Assembly: GCA_022778745.1 (NCBI GenBank)
Contig: JALFSR010000025.1
Span: forward strand, 1 to 39,727
Direction: 5' to 3'
From: Clostridiales bacterium
Lineage (GTDB): Bacteria; Bacillota; Clostridia; Lachnospirales; Lachnospiraceae
Length of the DNA stretch: 39,727 bases
Shown: one piece after another, positions 1 to 7,460 of the stretch
Layout: each line of letters opens with the position of its first letter
How positions within the stretch are numbered: position 1 is the first letter of the stretch
Program-made: the position numbers and the translations under genes
Notes under the pieces: model-generated
The model's database searches: none
What the model saw: only the letters and a program-made list of their open reading frames with translations
Told to the model about the DNA's origin: nothing

Positions 1-119
1 TATAGATCTACGATCTGTTGCTTAAATTCCAGAGTATAAGATTTTTGTTTTTTTGCCATTGTGAACATCTCCTTTACTATTTCATTTAATATTATAAGTT
101 GTTCAACTTTTCGTGTCCA
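1..119 (-). mobile_element. End of an IS3-family insertion sequence (5' end of transposase orfA plus terminal repeat)
   Basis: Read on the minus strand from position 59, the sequence gives a start codon and the first 19 residues of a transposase OrfA (MAKKQKSYTLEFKQQIVDL), the typical opening of IS3-family OrfA proteins. A strong ribosome site (AAAGGAGATG) lies just upstream at about 66-76. Further out, at 101-119, the element ends in a TGGACACGAAAAGTTGAAC-type terminus; TGGACAC ends are usual in this family. The rest of the element lies left of the window. The outer boundary near 119 is inferred from the terminus, and the target duplication cannot be checked. The element has inserted into the regulator gene that follows. 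Confidence 0.85.
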
Positions 120-1800
120 CTCTTATATACTAACACCAATAATTACACAAGAAGATTATGAGCGTTATTTAGCAAGACGACAAATTTATGAGGAATATTA
201 TAATGAAAATGATAAAGAAACAGAGAAGAAGCTTTTGGAATATGAAACAAAAACAGAAGGAGATCTTTCTATTCACCATCAATTTGTAACCGTGCTGCGT
301 GCGAAAATGATATTAAGAAAAGAGGAAAACTTAAATCAAATTTTGAGATTATTAGAGAGTGCATTGAGTGATACTGTAGTAGATTGGGAACAAGCATTGC
401 CTTCAGAAATTTGTCTTGCACCGGATGAACTAGAAATTATTCTGATGATGGCAGAGTGCTATTTTAGAAAAAGGCAAAAGAGAAAGGCAAGGAAGCTCAT
501 TAAATGGGTACTCTTATATTTCGATCAACATATAATGGAGAAGGATGTCTGGAGACGTTTTCTTCCATTGGCTTATTTAGAATATTCAAAAGTTTGTGAG
601 GAGGAACTTGCTCTTTATTATGTCAAGATAGGAATTTTGCTTTGCTATCAGACGGAATCTTTGTTTTATTTAATCCCATTACAGAATCATTATCTTTATT
701 TAATGGGAGAATTAGAACAAAGACAGAAGTTGACAAAAAAACAGAGAAGAAATAGACGGCGTGTGGAAGAAGAGAGACAAGTAATCTTAGATCTTTGTAA
801 GGAAGTAGGGGTAGACTGGAAGAAATTAGAACCAACGCAAACATATTATAATACCTATTTGCTGCCTGAATTATTAAAACAATATCGAGAATATTTAGGG
901 CAATCGAAGAGAGAATTTTCAGCAGACTTATGTACAGAAAATGCTTATGATGCGGTGGAAAAGGGAATTTCTATTCCAAGGAAAAAATTCACAATATTAA
1001 TGAAACGAATGGGGATGCCTACTAGTTATATTATTCCGCCATTACACGGAGTGACAAAACAATATATGGATCAAAAGGTAAGAGTGAATGAATTAATAAG
1101 AAAATATCACTATAAGGAAGCCGAAGTATTATTTGAAGATTTAGAATCTATAATGAAAAAAAAGAGATTAGTGGATTGTTATCCAAGGAACAAACAATTT
1201 TTTATTTGGACAAATACTATTTTAAAAGGAGAGTTAAAACACTTACCAAAGGAAAGAAAGTTGATAGAATTGAAAAATGCTTTACAGCAAACAATGCCAG
1301 AATATCCGAAGAAAAATTTTGCGAAAAAAATTTTATTAGAACAAGAGGCATTCATATTAAATAGTATTGCCATTACATATAGAGAGCAGGGAAATTATGA
1401 AAAAGCAATGGAAATATGGGAAGGAATTCGGAGTAGTTACCAACAGAGTAAACTATGTCAATTATCAATTTATAGTGGATATGAAAAAATGAAAACAAAT
1501 TATGTAAGTTGTATTGGCTCCATGGGAAATTATAAACAGTCAACACAATTGGCTTATGAGACAATTAAGTGGTTTTTAGAGAAAGGAACAATGAGATATT
1601 TGGCAAGGTTGTGCTATGGGATCACATGGAATCAAGAACAAGAAATCAAGTTAGAGTATGGAGAGATCAAAAAGGAAGAGGCATGTCTAAGGAAATTTAG
1701 ACATGCTCAGACCATTGCAAAAATGACAAACGATGTAGTATCGATACAATTCTTTAATGAACAGTATAGAGAGCTATATGGATTAGAAGGAAAAAATTAA
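120..1800 (+). pseudogene. TPR/HTH transcriptional regulator, 5' end removed by the insertion sequence
   Basis: About 560 native codons remain open to the stop at 1798-1800. An open frame can be traced back to a GTG at 61, but its first ~20 residues are insertion-sequence DNA read backwards and there is no ribosome site, so the present frame is probably not translated normally. The body is helical and Tyr/Glu/Lys rich, with TPR-like pairs such as AITYREQGNYEKAMEIWEGI near the C-terminus. A second HTH-like segment sits mid-protein (QYREYLGQSKREF ... PRKKFTILMKRMGMPTSY). The remaining N-terminus (ITQEDYERYLARRQI) resembles the linker that follows an N-terminal XRE domain in Lachnospiraceae HTH-TPR regulators, so the DNA-binding domain was probably the part lost. 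Family assignment to RRNPP-like (Rgg/PlcR/ComR-style) regulators is inference from TPR content, the internal HTH and the adjacent peptide gene. The gene converges on the peptide gene just downstream. Confidence 0.65.
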
Positions 1801-1844
1801 AGGATTAATGATCATAAGGATAGTTACCAAAAGGCGTATAATCT

Positions 1845-1970
1845 TCAGATGATTCCTGCGTAGTAGTGGGTTTTTGATGGATCATCTAGGTCATTATGAA
1901 CCTGAGGCAGGATAAACGATACCATAGCAGCTGCAAGAAGAATGGAACAAAATAGTTTGAATTTTTTCAT
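1845..1970 (-). CDS. Small secreted peptide precursor, probably frameshifted (candidate signalling peptide)
   Basis: A 41-codon frame starts at ATG 1970-1968 with GGAAG eight bases upstream. It opens as a classical signal peptide: MKKFK followed by a hydrophobic core (LFCSILLAAAMVSFIL). It then runs PQVHNDLDDPSKTHYYAGII and stops at 1845. If one A is removed from the A5 run (T5 at 1871-1875 on the plus strand), the frame continues to a TAA at 1807-1805. The protein would then be 54 residues ending SSEDYTPFGNYPYDH. That longer version, with Thr/Glu/Asp-rich linker and aromatic/Pro tail, looks more like a natural pheromone precursor than the present tail. It sits tail-to-tail with the TPR regulator and has its own promoter with a putative operator. 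Its function as a signal is inference; I do not recognise the family. Confidence 0.55.
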   Translation of the reverse strand: MKKFKLFCSILLAAAMVSFILPQVHNDLDDPSKTHYYAGII

Positions 1971-2000
1971 TATAAAAACTTCCGAAATCGAATATAGTTT

Positions 2001-2044
2001 TAAGCAAATCACTGCTTTACATATGCAAAGCAGTGATTTGCTTA
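2001..2044. repeat. Perfect 18-bp inverted repeat in the leader of the peptide gene
   Basis: Arms 2001-2018 and 2027-2044 are perfectly complementary, with an 8-base loop (ACATATGC). The arm contains AAGCAGTGATT, a motif also present at 2392 and 7274. The hairpin lies between the leftward promoter (-10 at 2105-2100) and the peptide start, so it would fold in the 5' leader of the peptide mRNA. There is no clean T-run on either side, so it is not an obvious terminator. Confidence 0.75.
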
Positions 2045-2099
2045 TATAGTCAAGTAGATTGTAGCATCTATCTAACTAAAGAAAATATATAAAAATATT

Positions 2100-2128
2100 A
2101 TTATACCATAAATGAACAAAAAGGACAA
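2100..2128 (-). promoter_or_regulatory. Leftward sigma-A promoter for the peptide gene
   Basis: On the minus strand, -35 TTGTCC (2128-2123) is followed by exactly 17 bases and a consensus -10 TATAAT (2105-2100). The -35 overlaps an operator half-site (CTAACTAAGTT). Transcription would run through the 18-bp hairpin into the peptide gene. Confidence 0.7.
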
Positions 2129-2178
2129 CTTAGTTAGTACACCAAAAAAATTAAAAAAATTGGACTTCTAACTGAGTT
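2127..2178. promoter_or_regulatory. Putative operator: two inverted half-sites, one at each divergent -35 box
   Basis: AACTTAGTTAG at 2127-2137 and CTAACTGAGTT at 2168-2178 are inverted repeats matching at 10 of 11 bases and separated by 30 bp. Each half-site overlaps the -35 of the promoter pointing away from the other. The arrangement is repeated at 7383-7433. Binding by the neighbouring TPR regulator is inference. Confidence 0.65.
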
Positions 2179-2205
2179 GTAAAAATAAAAGAACTATGAT
2201 AATAT
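2177..2205 (+). promoter_or_regulatory. Rightward sigma-A promoter for the first transporter operon
   Basis: -35 TTGTAA (2177-2182), a 17-base spacer, and -10 TAATAT (2200-2205). The region from about 2141 to 2228 is nearly identical to 7395-7482, including a downstream ACATAAACGAACCGGGG segment that would be in the start of the mRNA. Confidence 0.65.
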
Positions 2206-2242
2206 AAAAATACATAAACGAACCGGGGAGTTAAGTGATATT

Positions 2243-2266
2243 TTCTTATATATATATATATAAGAA
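2243..2266. repeat. 24-bp AT-rich perfect palindrome
   Basis: TTCTTATATA / TATATAAGAA around a TATA centre, in the 5' leader of the rightward transcript. It is absent from the second copy of the promoter cassette at 7383-7500. Could be a weak hairpin; no function assigned. Confidence 0.5.
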
Positions 2267-2408
2267 AGTGTGAGTAACAAAAAATAAGATGTAATTAAAT
2301 CAAAGAAGTTACTTGTTTCAAGTGTGCAGAACACGATAGAGGCGAGAATTACTGATATTGGGTAGTGTCTAAGATCCATTTAACAAACTGTGAAGCAGTG
2401 ATTGAGTT

Positions 2409-2687
2409 ATGAATGTGTATGGATATACAATTAGTTATTCTAATAAAAAATTAAGTTCTACTAGAGCGCAAGCTATAACATCTTGTGGAACCGCAACAAA
2501 CGTATATGCAGAAGTGACTGTTATTTATAGAGTAGAGGGTGTTGCTAAAACTAAAACAGCTACTGGCACTGGTAGAGTTGCAACATCTGCAGTTGCTGAT
2601 GTAGGAAATGGAACGATCAGTGCGATATCTTCTTACCATAAAGCGTGGGTGAGCGATCAAGGTCTGAAAAAGCTAAGAAATAGATAG
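2409..2687 (+). CDS. Small beta-rich protein, probably a secreted protein that has lost its signal peptide
   Basis: 92 codons from ATG 2409 to TAG 2687. An in-frame TGA lies immediately upstream at 2403-2405 and there is no recognisable ribosome site, so translation from this ATG is doubtful. The protein is rich in Thr, Ala, Val and Ser with alternating patterns (AEVTVIYRVEGVAKTKTATG, then AISSYHKAW), typical of small extracellular beta proteins. Such a protein would need a signal peptide, and a signal-peptide-like stretch in another frame lies about 100 bases upstream at 2294-2323. The spacer between them ends in the repeated motif GAAGCAGTGATT-(N)3-GTTATGA, also seen at 7273. I read the gene as the C-terminal part of a damaged secreted-protein gene. 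By position it would be the effector of an operon with lipoprotein and ABC exporter, as in bacteriocin loci, but I do not recognise the family. Confidence 0.45.
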   Translation: MNVYGYTISYSNKKLSSTRAQAITSCGTATNVYAEVTVIYRVEGVAKTKTATGTGRVATSAVADVGNGTISAISSYHKAWVSDQGLKKLRNR

Positions 2688-2692
2688 CTTTT
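2668..2692 (+). terminator. Weak hairpin at the end of the small-protein gene
   Basis: AAAAGCTA (2668-2675) pairs with TAGCTTTT (2685-2692), and the right arm ends in only four T. The stop codon lies in the loop/right arm. It may partly terminate or stabilise the transcript before the lipoprotein gene. Confidence 0.4.
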
Positions 2693-2743
2693 CGAGTTTC
2701 GCAAACGCCTAATTAAAAAAATGAGTGAAAGGAAAAAGTAAAA

Positions 2744-3949
2744 GTGAAGAAAGGATTAAAACTAGCTGTAGTAATGATGATGCTCTGTCTTTTGGCGGCG
2801 TGTGGAAGTGAGCCTGTGACAAATTCTGATGATGGGGCATTTACAGATTATCAAAGAGGCTTTATGAGCGGCTGGGGAAATATAATGTTGGAAATTCCAG
2901 ATGGTTATTATGTGTTAAAGGGAAATCTTATATATAACAGTTATCTGGGATTTATGGATAAGGAAATGAAAAACTTCTCCTTTGTATGCGATAAGCCAGA
3001 ATGTTTGCATGATCAAGAAAATATGGAAAATAAAAATCAGTGTAATGCATACTTTCCGAAAACAAATGCTGTGAATTATTATAATGGGAAGATCTACATA
3101 ACGGCAGATGCGAGTCAAAAAGCTGGAGAAATAAAAGAAGTTGTATACGAAGTGGAAGCAGATGGAAGTAATAGAAAAGTGTTTTATAGCGGAGAAGGTG
3201 AAATTCCATCTTTTTGTATTCACAAAGGAAATATGATTTTATACGAAAAAAAATATAAAGAAGATAATGCAAAACCATTTATATCTGTAATAAAATTTCC
3301 AATGAATAACCAGAAAAAAAAGGAAATTCTTTATGAGACAAATGAGTATAAGGATGTATCGGTCAACAATTTGGAATGTTATAAAAACTATTGTTATTTT
3401 TCTGTAAATAACTGGGATGAAGAGTCTGGAGATTCTCATTGTATGATTGTAAATCTAGATACAAATGAAAAAAAAGACTGTTCTGATTTTGCAAATTCTA
3501 CGCTAATTGTAGGAAAAGACAATCTATACTGCCGTAATATAATAGAAAGAGATACAGAAAAGCAGACATGGAAATCTGAATATTATGAATGTAGTTTAGA
3601 CGGAGAAATGAAAAAGAAGCTTACAGAAAAAGATTTTGATATTTTGCAAAAAGAAGTAATGATGCTTCGTGCAGATGAAAAATATGTATATTTTTCGGAT
3701 GTAAATTATGGAGGAAATGCACCAGAAAAAGAAGAACAAAAATTTTATATTTATACATATGATGGTAAACTAGCGGGAACAATTTCAAGTAAAAATTTTT
3801 CCGAGGCAGTCATTTTACTGCAGGGAAATGAAGATTATCTTTTCTTAGTTGATACAACGGATGATGGAGTTATTTATTATCGAGTAGATAAAAAGAAACT
3901 TGGAGATGGAAAAGAAGTTGTCCCAGAAGAAATCGTGCGAATGGAATAA
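2744..3949 (+). CDS. Lipoprotein with beta-propeller-like body, CxxxxCxH and CNAY motifs
   Basis: 401 residues from a GTG start, with GAAAGGAAAAAG just upstream. The signal sequence ends in a lipobox, LLAAC, placing the lipidated Cys at residue 20, so the protein is tethered outside the membrane. The body has repeated beta-type units of the form YYNGKIYI, KNYCYFSV, EKYVYFSD and EDYLFLVD, suggesting a propeller. An early CDKPECLH ... CNAYF motif is a common feature of Lachnospiraceae lipoproteins related to DUF5050. It lies between the small protein and the ABC ATPase gene in one operon. Within the operon it could act as a surface receptor or immunity lipoprotein; that role is inference. Confidence 0.8.
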   Translation: MKKGLKLAVVMMMLCLLAACGSEPVTNSDDGAFTDYQRGFMSGWGNIMLEIPDGYYVLKGNLIYNSYLGFMDKEMKNFSFVCDKPECLHDQENMENKNQCNAYFPKTNAVNYYNGKIYITADASQKAGEIKEVVYEVEADGSNRKVFYSGEGEIPSFCIHKGNMILYEKKYKEDNAKPFISVIKFPMNNQKKKEILYETNEYKDVSVNNLECYKNYCYFSVNNWDEESGDSHCMIVNLDTNEKKDCSDFANSTLIVGKDNLYCRNIIERDTEKQTWKSEYYECSLDGEMKKKLTEKDFDILQKEVMMLRADEKYVYFSDVNYGGNAPEKEEQKFYIYTYDGKLAGTISSKNFSEAVILLQGNEDYLFLVDTTDDGVIYYRVDKKKLGDGKEVVPEEIVRME

Positions 3950-4002
3950 TACAAAAGTAAGTGGTGGATGAAACAATTGCAGAAAAATAAAAGGAGTGCA
4001 TA

Positions 4003-4890
4003 ATGCTGCTGGAGATAAAAAATATTAGTAAAAAGTATGGAAAAATCACGGCATTAAATGATGTATCATTAACACTTGATGCAGGTGTTTATGGTTTATT
4101 AGGACCAAATGGTGCTGGGAAATCAACATTAATTCAAATTATTACTGGAAATACTGCTTCAACAAGCGGTCAAGTATTTTATAATGAGAAAAATGTGAAG
4201 GACCATGAAAAAGCATATAAAAAAGTGCTCGGCTATGTACCGCAAAGTCAGGGAATATATGACAATTTTTCAGCGAAGAAGTTTTTGGAATATATTGCAG
4301 TGTTAAAGGCAATTCCAAAGCGAGAAGTTTCATCGGAAGTGCATCATGTCTTGGAAGTAGTGGGGCTGCTTGAAGTTCAGAATCGAAAATTAGGAGGATT
4401 TTCTGGAGGAATGCGGCAGCGTGTTTTGATTGCTCAGGCATTATTAGGAAATCCAGAAATTATCATATTAGATGAACCGACTGCTGGACTAGATCCGAAA
4501 GAGCGAATTAAAATTCGGAATTTTATTAGCCGAATTGCTGAAAATAAAATCATATTGATTGCGACACATGTTGTTTCTGATGTAGAGTCAATTGCAAAAA
4601 AAATTATTTTATTAGGCAGCGGAACAGTTTGTTTAGAAGGAACACCAAATATGCTTTGTGAATTGCTTAATGGCAAGGTGTTTGAGTGTATATTGGATGC
4701 TAATCAATTTGAAAAAATAGAATCCAGTGTAATTGTGAGTAACTTGCAGGAAATGCCAAATGGGAAATTACAGGCAAGAATATTAGGAGATGAGAGTGTA
4801 AAACGAGAGTTTGAACAGCAAAAAATACCGATACAACTCGTATTTCCGAATTTGCAAGACGTTTATCTGGCGACATTTGCCAAGAAATGA
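4003..4890 (+). CDS. ABC transporter ATP-binding protein (ABC-2 exporter type)
   Basis: 295 residues, preceded by AAAAGGAG. Walker A GPNGAGKST is at residues 34-42, a normal Q-loop (YVPQSQGIY) at about 78-86, signature FSGGMRQR at 133-140, Walker B IIILDEP at 153-159 and the switch His in ATH at 189. The C-terminal ~80 residues extend beyond the ATPase core, as in CcmA/NatA-type exporters. Its stop (TGA 4888-4890) forms part of the ribosome site of the permease gene that follows, so the two are translationally linked. It powers the large permease next door; the substrate is unknown, possibly the small secreted protein or a peptide. Confidence 0.92.
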   Translation: MLLEIKNISKKYGKITALNDVSLTLDAGVYGLLGPNGAGKSTLIQIITGNTASTSGQVFYNEKNVKDHEKAYKKVLGYVPQSQGIYDNFSAKKFLEYIAVLKAIPKREVSSEVHHVLEVVGLLEVQNRKLGGFSGGMRQRVLIAQALLGNPEIIILDEPTAGLDPKERIKIRNFISRIAENKIILIATHVVSDVESIAKKIILLGSGTVCLEGTPNMLCELLNGKVFECILDANQFEKIESSVIVSNLQEMPNGKLQARILGDESVKREFEQQKIPIQLVFPNLQDVYLATFAKK

Positions 4891-4897
4891 GGAAAAG

Positions 4898-7168
4898 ATG
4901 AAATTAGTATCATTTGAACTAAAAAAGTTATTTTCAGGAAAAATAAAGTGGATACTGTTTTTTGTCTTCCTTATAAATGGAGTGATTTATTATGTTTCGC
5001 TCATTCCATCTATCCCAACAAAACAGGAGATGGAAATAAAAAAAGAATGGCAGCGAATATTAGATAAAAACTATGACAGTGAGGATGAAAAATTACAGTT
5101 TATCCAGAAACAGCAAAATGAATTTTCAAACTTATCTATGTATTTCACAGATATTCAATGGATAGAAGAAGAGCAAAAAGAACAGATTATTAAAAAATAT
5201 AAGGGAACAAAATATTGGAATGAAAACGCTGCTATAGCGGCTTCGAGAGTATTTAGTAAAATTTCCAATGAGTATCAATCGGTATTGGAATACAAGACAT
5301 TTATTCATGGGTTGGAAGAAAAAGCAAATCAAATGGTGAATGTGCCTATTTTTTCTAAAAAAAGAGGGTTTTCGAACCGAAATATTCAAAAAACGGCAAA
5401 AGACTTTCAGCAGATGAAAGGAATAGAGATAGAGCCAGTTGATGGTACCGGATTAGAACGGCTTCAAAATTTCTATTTAACAGATATTTTAATGATAGTG
5501 TTGATTTGTTTGTTCTGCTTTCAACAATCTGGTCAAGATAATCGAATGGGTATGGCGAATTTAATCCAAGTCACACCAAATGGAAAGGGAAAATTAAGAT
5601 TTGCTCAATCTTGTGCGGTATGGATTGCAGTAATTGTTTCAGGAATTGGATTGTACGGCAGTAATATTCTTATAACTGTACAATGTTTCCAGTTAAATGA
5701 AATATTTTCAAAATACATACAAGCGATTTCAACATTCCGAAATGTTCCATTTCCTCTTACGATTGGTATGTATATTGTCGTGTACTTAATGGGAAAATTA
5801 GCTGCTATATTTTTTATTGCTGTGATTTGTCAGCTTGTGTCAGTAAAATTAAATGGAGGAAGCCTTGCCTGGATTTTATTTGGTATCATGGTCTGTATTA
5901 GTTTCTTATTGTGGTTTTTACTTCCAGATTCTCCGATGGCAAAAACATTTCAATATTTGAATTTAATCGGAGTTTTGGATATAAAACAAATCATAGGAAA
6001 TTATCAAAACTTAAATTTATTTTCTTATCCTGTTTCACTTTCTTTGGCAATAGTTGTATTCATAACAGTTATTAGTTTTTTTGCGATTATTCTTATAATG
6101 AAAGTAAGAAAAATAGAATGGAAAGTGAAAAGATTAGGAAAGCAAACGGATTCTGGAAAACATGTATGGAACTCTGTCTTTTATTATGAGCAGTATAAGG
6201 TTTTTTGGAAACAAAAAATATGGCTGATTATTACGTTATTGGTAGGAATTGCATTGAGTGAATTTGGAACAAAAGAGCAATTTGTTAGTGTGGAGGAGTT
6301 TTTCTATAATCAGTATATCACAGAAGTGGAAGGTGTATATACAGAGGAAAAAAATCAAATAATAGAACAAATAAGTTCTGATCCAAAAATTACTAATATG
6401 GAGCAGAGAAAAGCATTAGAAGTGCTCAAAAAACAATCACAAAATCTTCAAAGTCAGAGTAGTAAAAATATTGCATTTCTTAATGAAAAAAAGATGGAAA
6501 AGTTTTTTTGTGATACACAGAGAGAAATGAAAAATACAATTATTATTGTCATAGCTATGTTACTGTCAATTCATAGTTTATTTTATCAAGAAAGAAAAAC
6601 AAATATGTATTCACTGCTGCATGTAATGCCAAGAAATAGGCAGATTTATTGGAATAAAATGAAAGTTAGTGGATTATTAGGAGGAGTGTATACATTGATT
6701 ATTTGGTCAGCTGTATATGCACAATATTTCCTAAAATATGGAATACAGGACACAAAATTTTTAATTCAGTCGCTATATGAGTTTGGAACAATGCCAGTAT
6801 CCTGTACAATTCTACAATATATGATTGTGACGATGATAATAAGAATTGGAATAGGAATTTACCTTGGAATTATTCTTGCCTTTTTTGCAGAATTGTTTGT
6901 GAATCCGACACAAAATATTATAATTGGAAGTATTCTTTTTATATTTCCAACTTGTTTAAACATGATTGGAAATATGGGATATCAAAATCCGCTTGTTGGA
7001 TTTATTCGTGATTACTTATCATTTTTCTTAATACCATTTCAACTGGTAACTTCTTTGCAATGTAAATGGTACCAAGTAGGAATTGGGGTCATGGTTATAT
7101 TTGTTATGCTTCCATTTGCTGTAATAATATGTGGATATAATGTGTGGAACAAACAGAAAGTAAAATAA
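4898..7168 (+). CDS. Large ABC-2-type permease
   Basis: 756 residues. An in-frame ATG exists at 4811, inside the ATPase gene, but the better start is ATG 4898 (MKLVSFELKKLFSGK), which has GAGGA directly upstream overlapping the ATPase stop. The protein has two similar halves. Each begins with one membrane segment followed by a long Lys/Glu/Gln-rich extracytoplasmic region (roughly residues 40-190, and again about 470-560) and then five or so membrane segments. This matches a fused ABC-2 permease with two large outer loops, as in bacteriocin or antimicrobial-peptide exporters. It is the last gene of the first operon, followed by a terminator at 7191-7231. Confidence 0.8.
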   Translation: MKLVSFELKKLFSGKIKWILFFVFLINGVIYYVSLIPSIPTKQEMEIKKEWQRILDKNYDSEDEKLQFIQKQQNEFSNLSMYFTDIQWIEEEQKEQIIKKYKGTKYWNENAAIAASRVFSKISNEYQSVLEYKTFIHGLEEKANQMVNVPIFSKKRGFSNRNIQKTAKDFQQMKGIEIEPVDGTGLERLQNFYLTDILMIVLICLFCFQQSGQDNRMGMANLIQVTPNGKGKLRFAQSCAVWIAVIVSGIGLYGSNILITVQCFQLNEIFSKYIQAISTFRNVPFPLTIGMYIVVYLMGKLAAIFFIAVICQLVSVKLNGGSLAWILFGIMVCISFLLWFLLPDSPMAKTFQYLNLIGVLDIKQIIGNYQNLNLFSYPVSLSLAIVVFITVISFFAIILIMKVRKIEWKVKRLGKQTDSGKHVWNSVFYYEQYKVFWKQKIWLIITLLVGIALSEFGTKEQFVSVEEFFYNQYITEVEGVYTEEKNQIIEQISSDPKITNMEQRKALEVLKKQSQNLQSQSSKNIAFLNEKKMEKFFCDTQREMKNTIIIVIAMLLSIHSLFYQERKTNMYSLLHVMPRNRQIYWNKMKVSGLLGGVYTLIIWSAVYAQYFLKYGIQDTKFLIQSLYEFGTMPVSCTILQYMIVTMIIRIGIGIYLGIILAFFAELFVNPTQNIIIGSILFIFPTCLNMIGNMGYQNPLVGFIRDYLSFFLIPFQLVTSLQCKWYQVGIGVMVIFVMLPFAVIICGYNVWNKQKVK

Positions 7169-7190
7169 GCAAACAATAATACAACCAGGA

Positions 7191-7231
7191 AGCTATAGCA
7201 GGAGTCGATGAGAGACTGCTATAGCTTTTTT
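7191..7231 (+). terminator. Factor-independent terminator of the first operon
   Basis: A perfect 11-bp stem, AGCTATAGCAG (7191-7201) with CTGCTATAGCT (7216-7226), a 14-base loop, then a run of T to 7231. Confidence 0.9.
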
Positions 7232-7359
7232 ATATTCAATATATATTAATATTATTTACGTATGCTAAATACGAAGCAGTGATTCGGTTATGAGTAAGCA
7301 GCGAAGCGGATTGAAAATATCTACTTGACTATGATAGAGGTATTATAAAATTATTATTA

Positions 7360-7388
7360 TACCATAGATAATAGAAAAATACAATTAA
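7360..7388 (-). promoter_or_regulatory. Leftward promoter of the duplicated cassette, without a visible gene
   Basis: The cassette's leftward arm preserves -35 TTGTAT, a 17-base spacer and -10 TATAAT on the minus strand, with CTAACTTAATT overlapping the -35, as at 2100-2137. Downstream on this strand there is no peptide-like frame before the operon terminator. Confidence 0.55.
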
Positions 7389-7433
7389 GTTAGTTTACCA
7401 AAAAAATAAAAAAATTGGACTTCTAACTGAGTT
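7383..7433. promoter_or_regulatory. Second copy of the putative operator
   Basis: AATTAAGTTAG (7383-7393) and CTAACTGAGTT (7423-7433) form an inverted pair spaced by 29 bp, matching 9 of 11 bases between arms. The right half-site and its flanks are identical to the first copy. Confidence 0.65.
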
Positions 7434-7460
7434 GTAGAAATAAAAGAAATATGATAAGAT
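7432..7460 (+). promoter_or_regulatory. Rightward promoter for the second transporter operon
   Basis: -35 TTGTAG (7432-7437), a 17-base spacer, -10 TAAGAT (7455-7460). The downstream leader begins with the same ACATAAACGAACCGGGG found after the first copy. Confidence 0.65.

Larger units (their letters stand above)
1971..2408. other. 438-base gap: peptide leader, divergent promoters, AT palindrome, remnant of a secreted-protein start
   Basis: No intact gene lies here. From left to right it holds the peptide leader with its 18-bp hairpin, the leftward promoter, the operator half-sites, the rightward promoter, and an AT palindrome at 2243-2266. At 2294-2323 a short reading (ATT-initiated, reading KSKKLLVSSV) looks like the start of a signal peptide. 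It stops at a TAG within about 25 codons and is in a different frame from the small protein at 2409. Confidence 0.6.

Noticed and set aside
1845..1970. Programmed +1 frameshifting to make the longer peptide
   Set aside because: A5 followed by CCC allows slippage in principle, but there is no stimulatory element or rare-codon/stop context; a mutation or read error is simpler.
4811..4897. Upstream start for the large permease inside the ATPase gene
   Set aside because: No ribosome site there, the residues look unlike a permease start, and GAGGA directly precedes ATG 4898.
7273..7309. Possible 12-codon peptide (start ATG 7290) in the gap between operons
   Set aside because: It has no signal peptide or ribosome site and coincides with the dispersed repeat.
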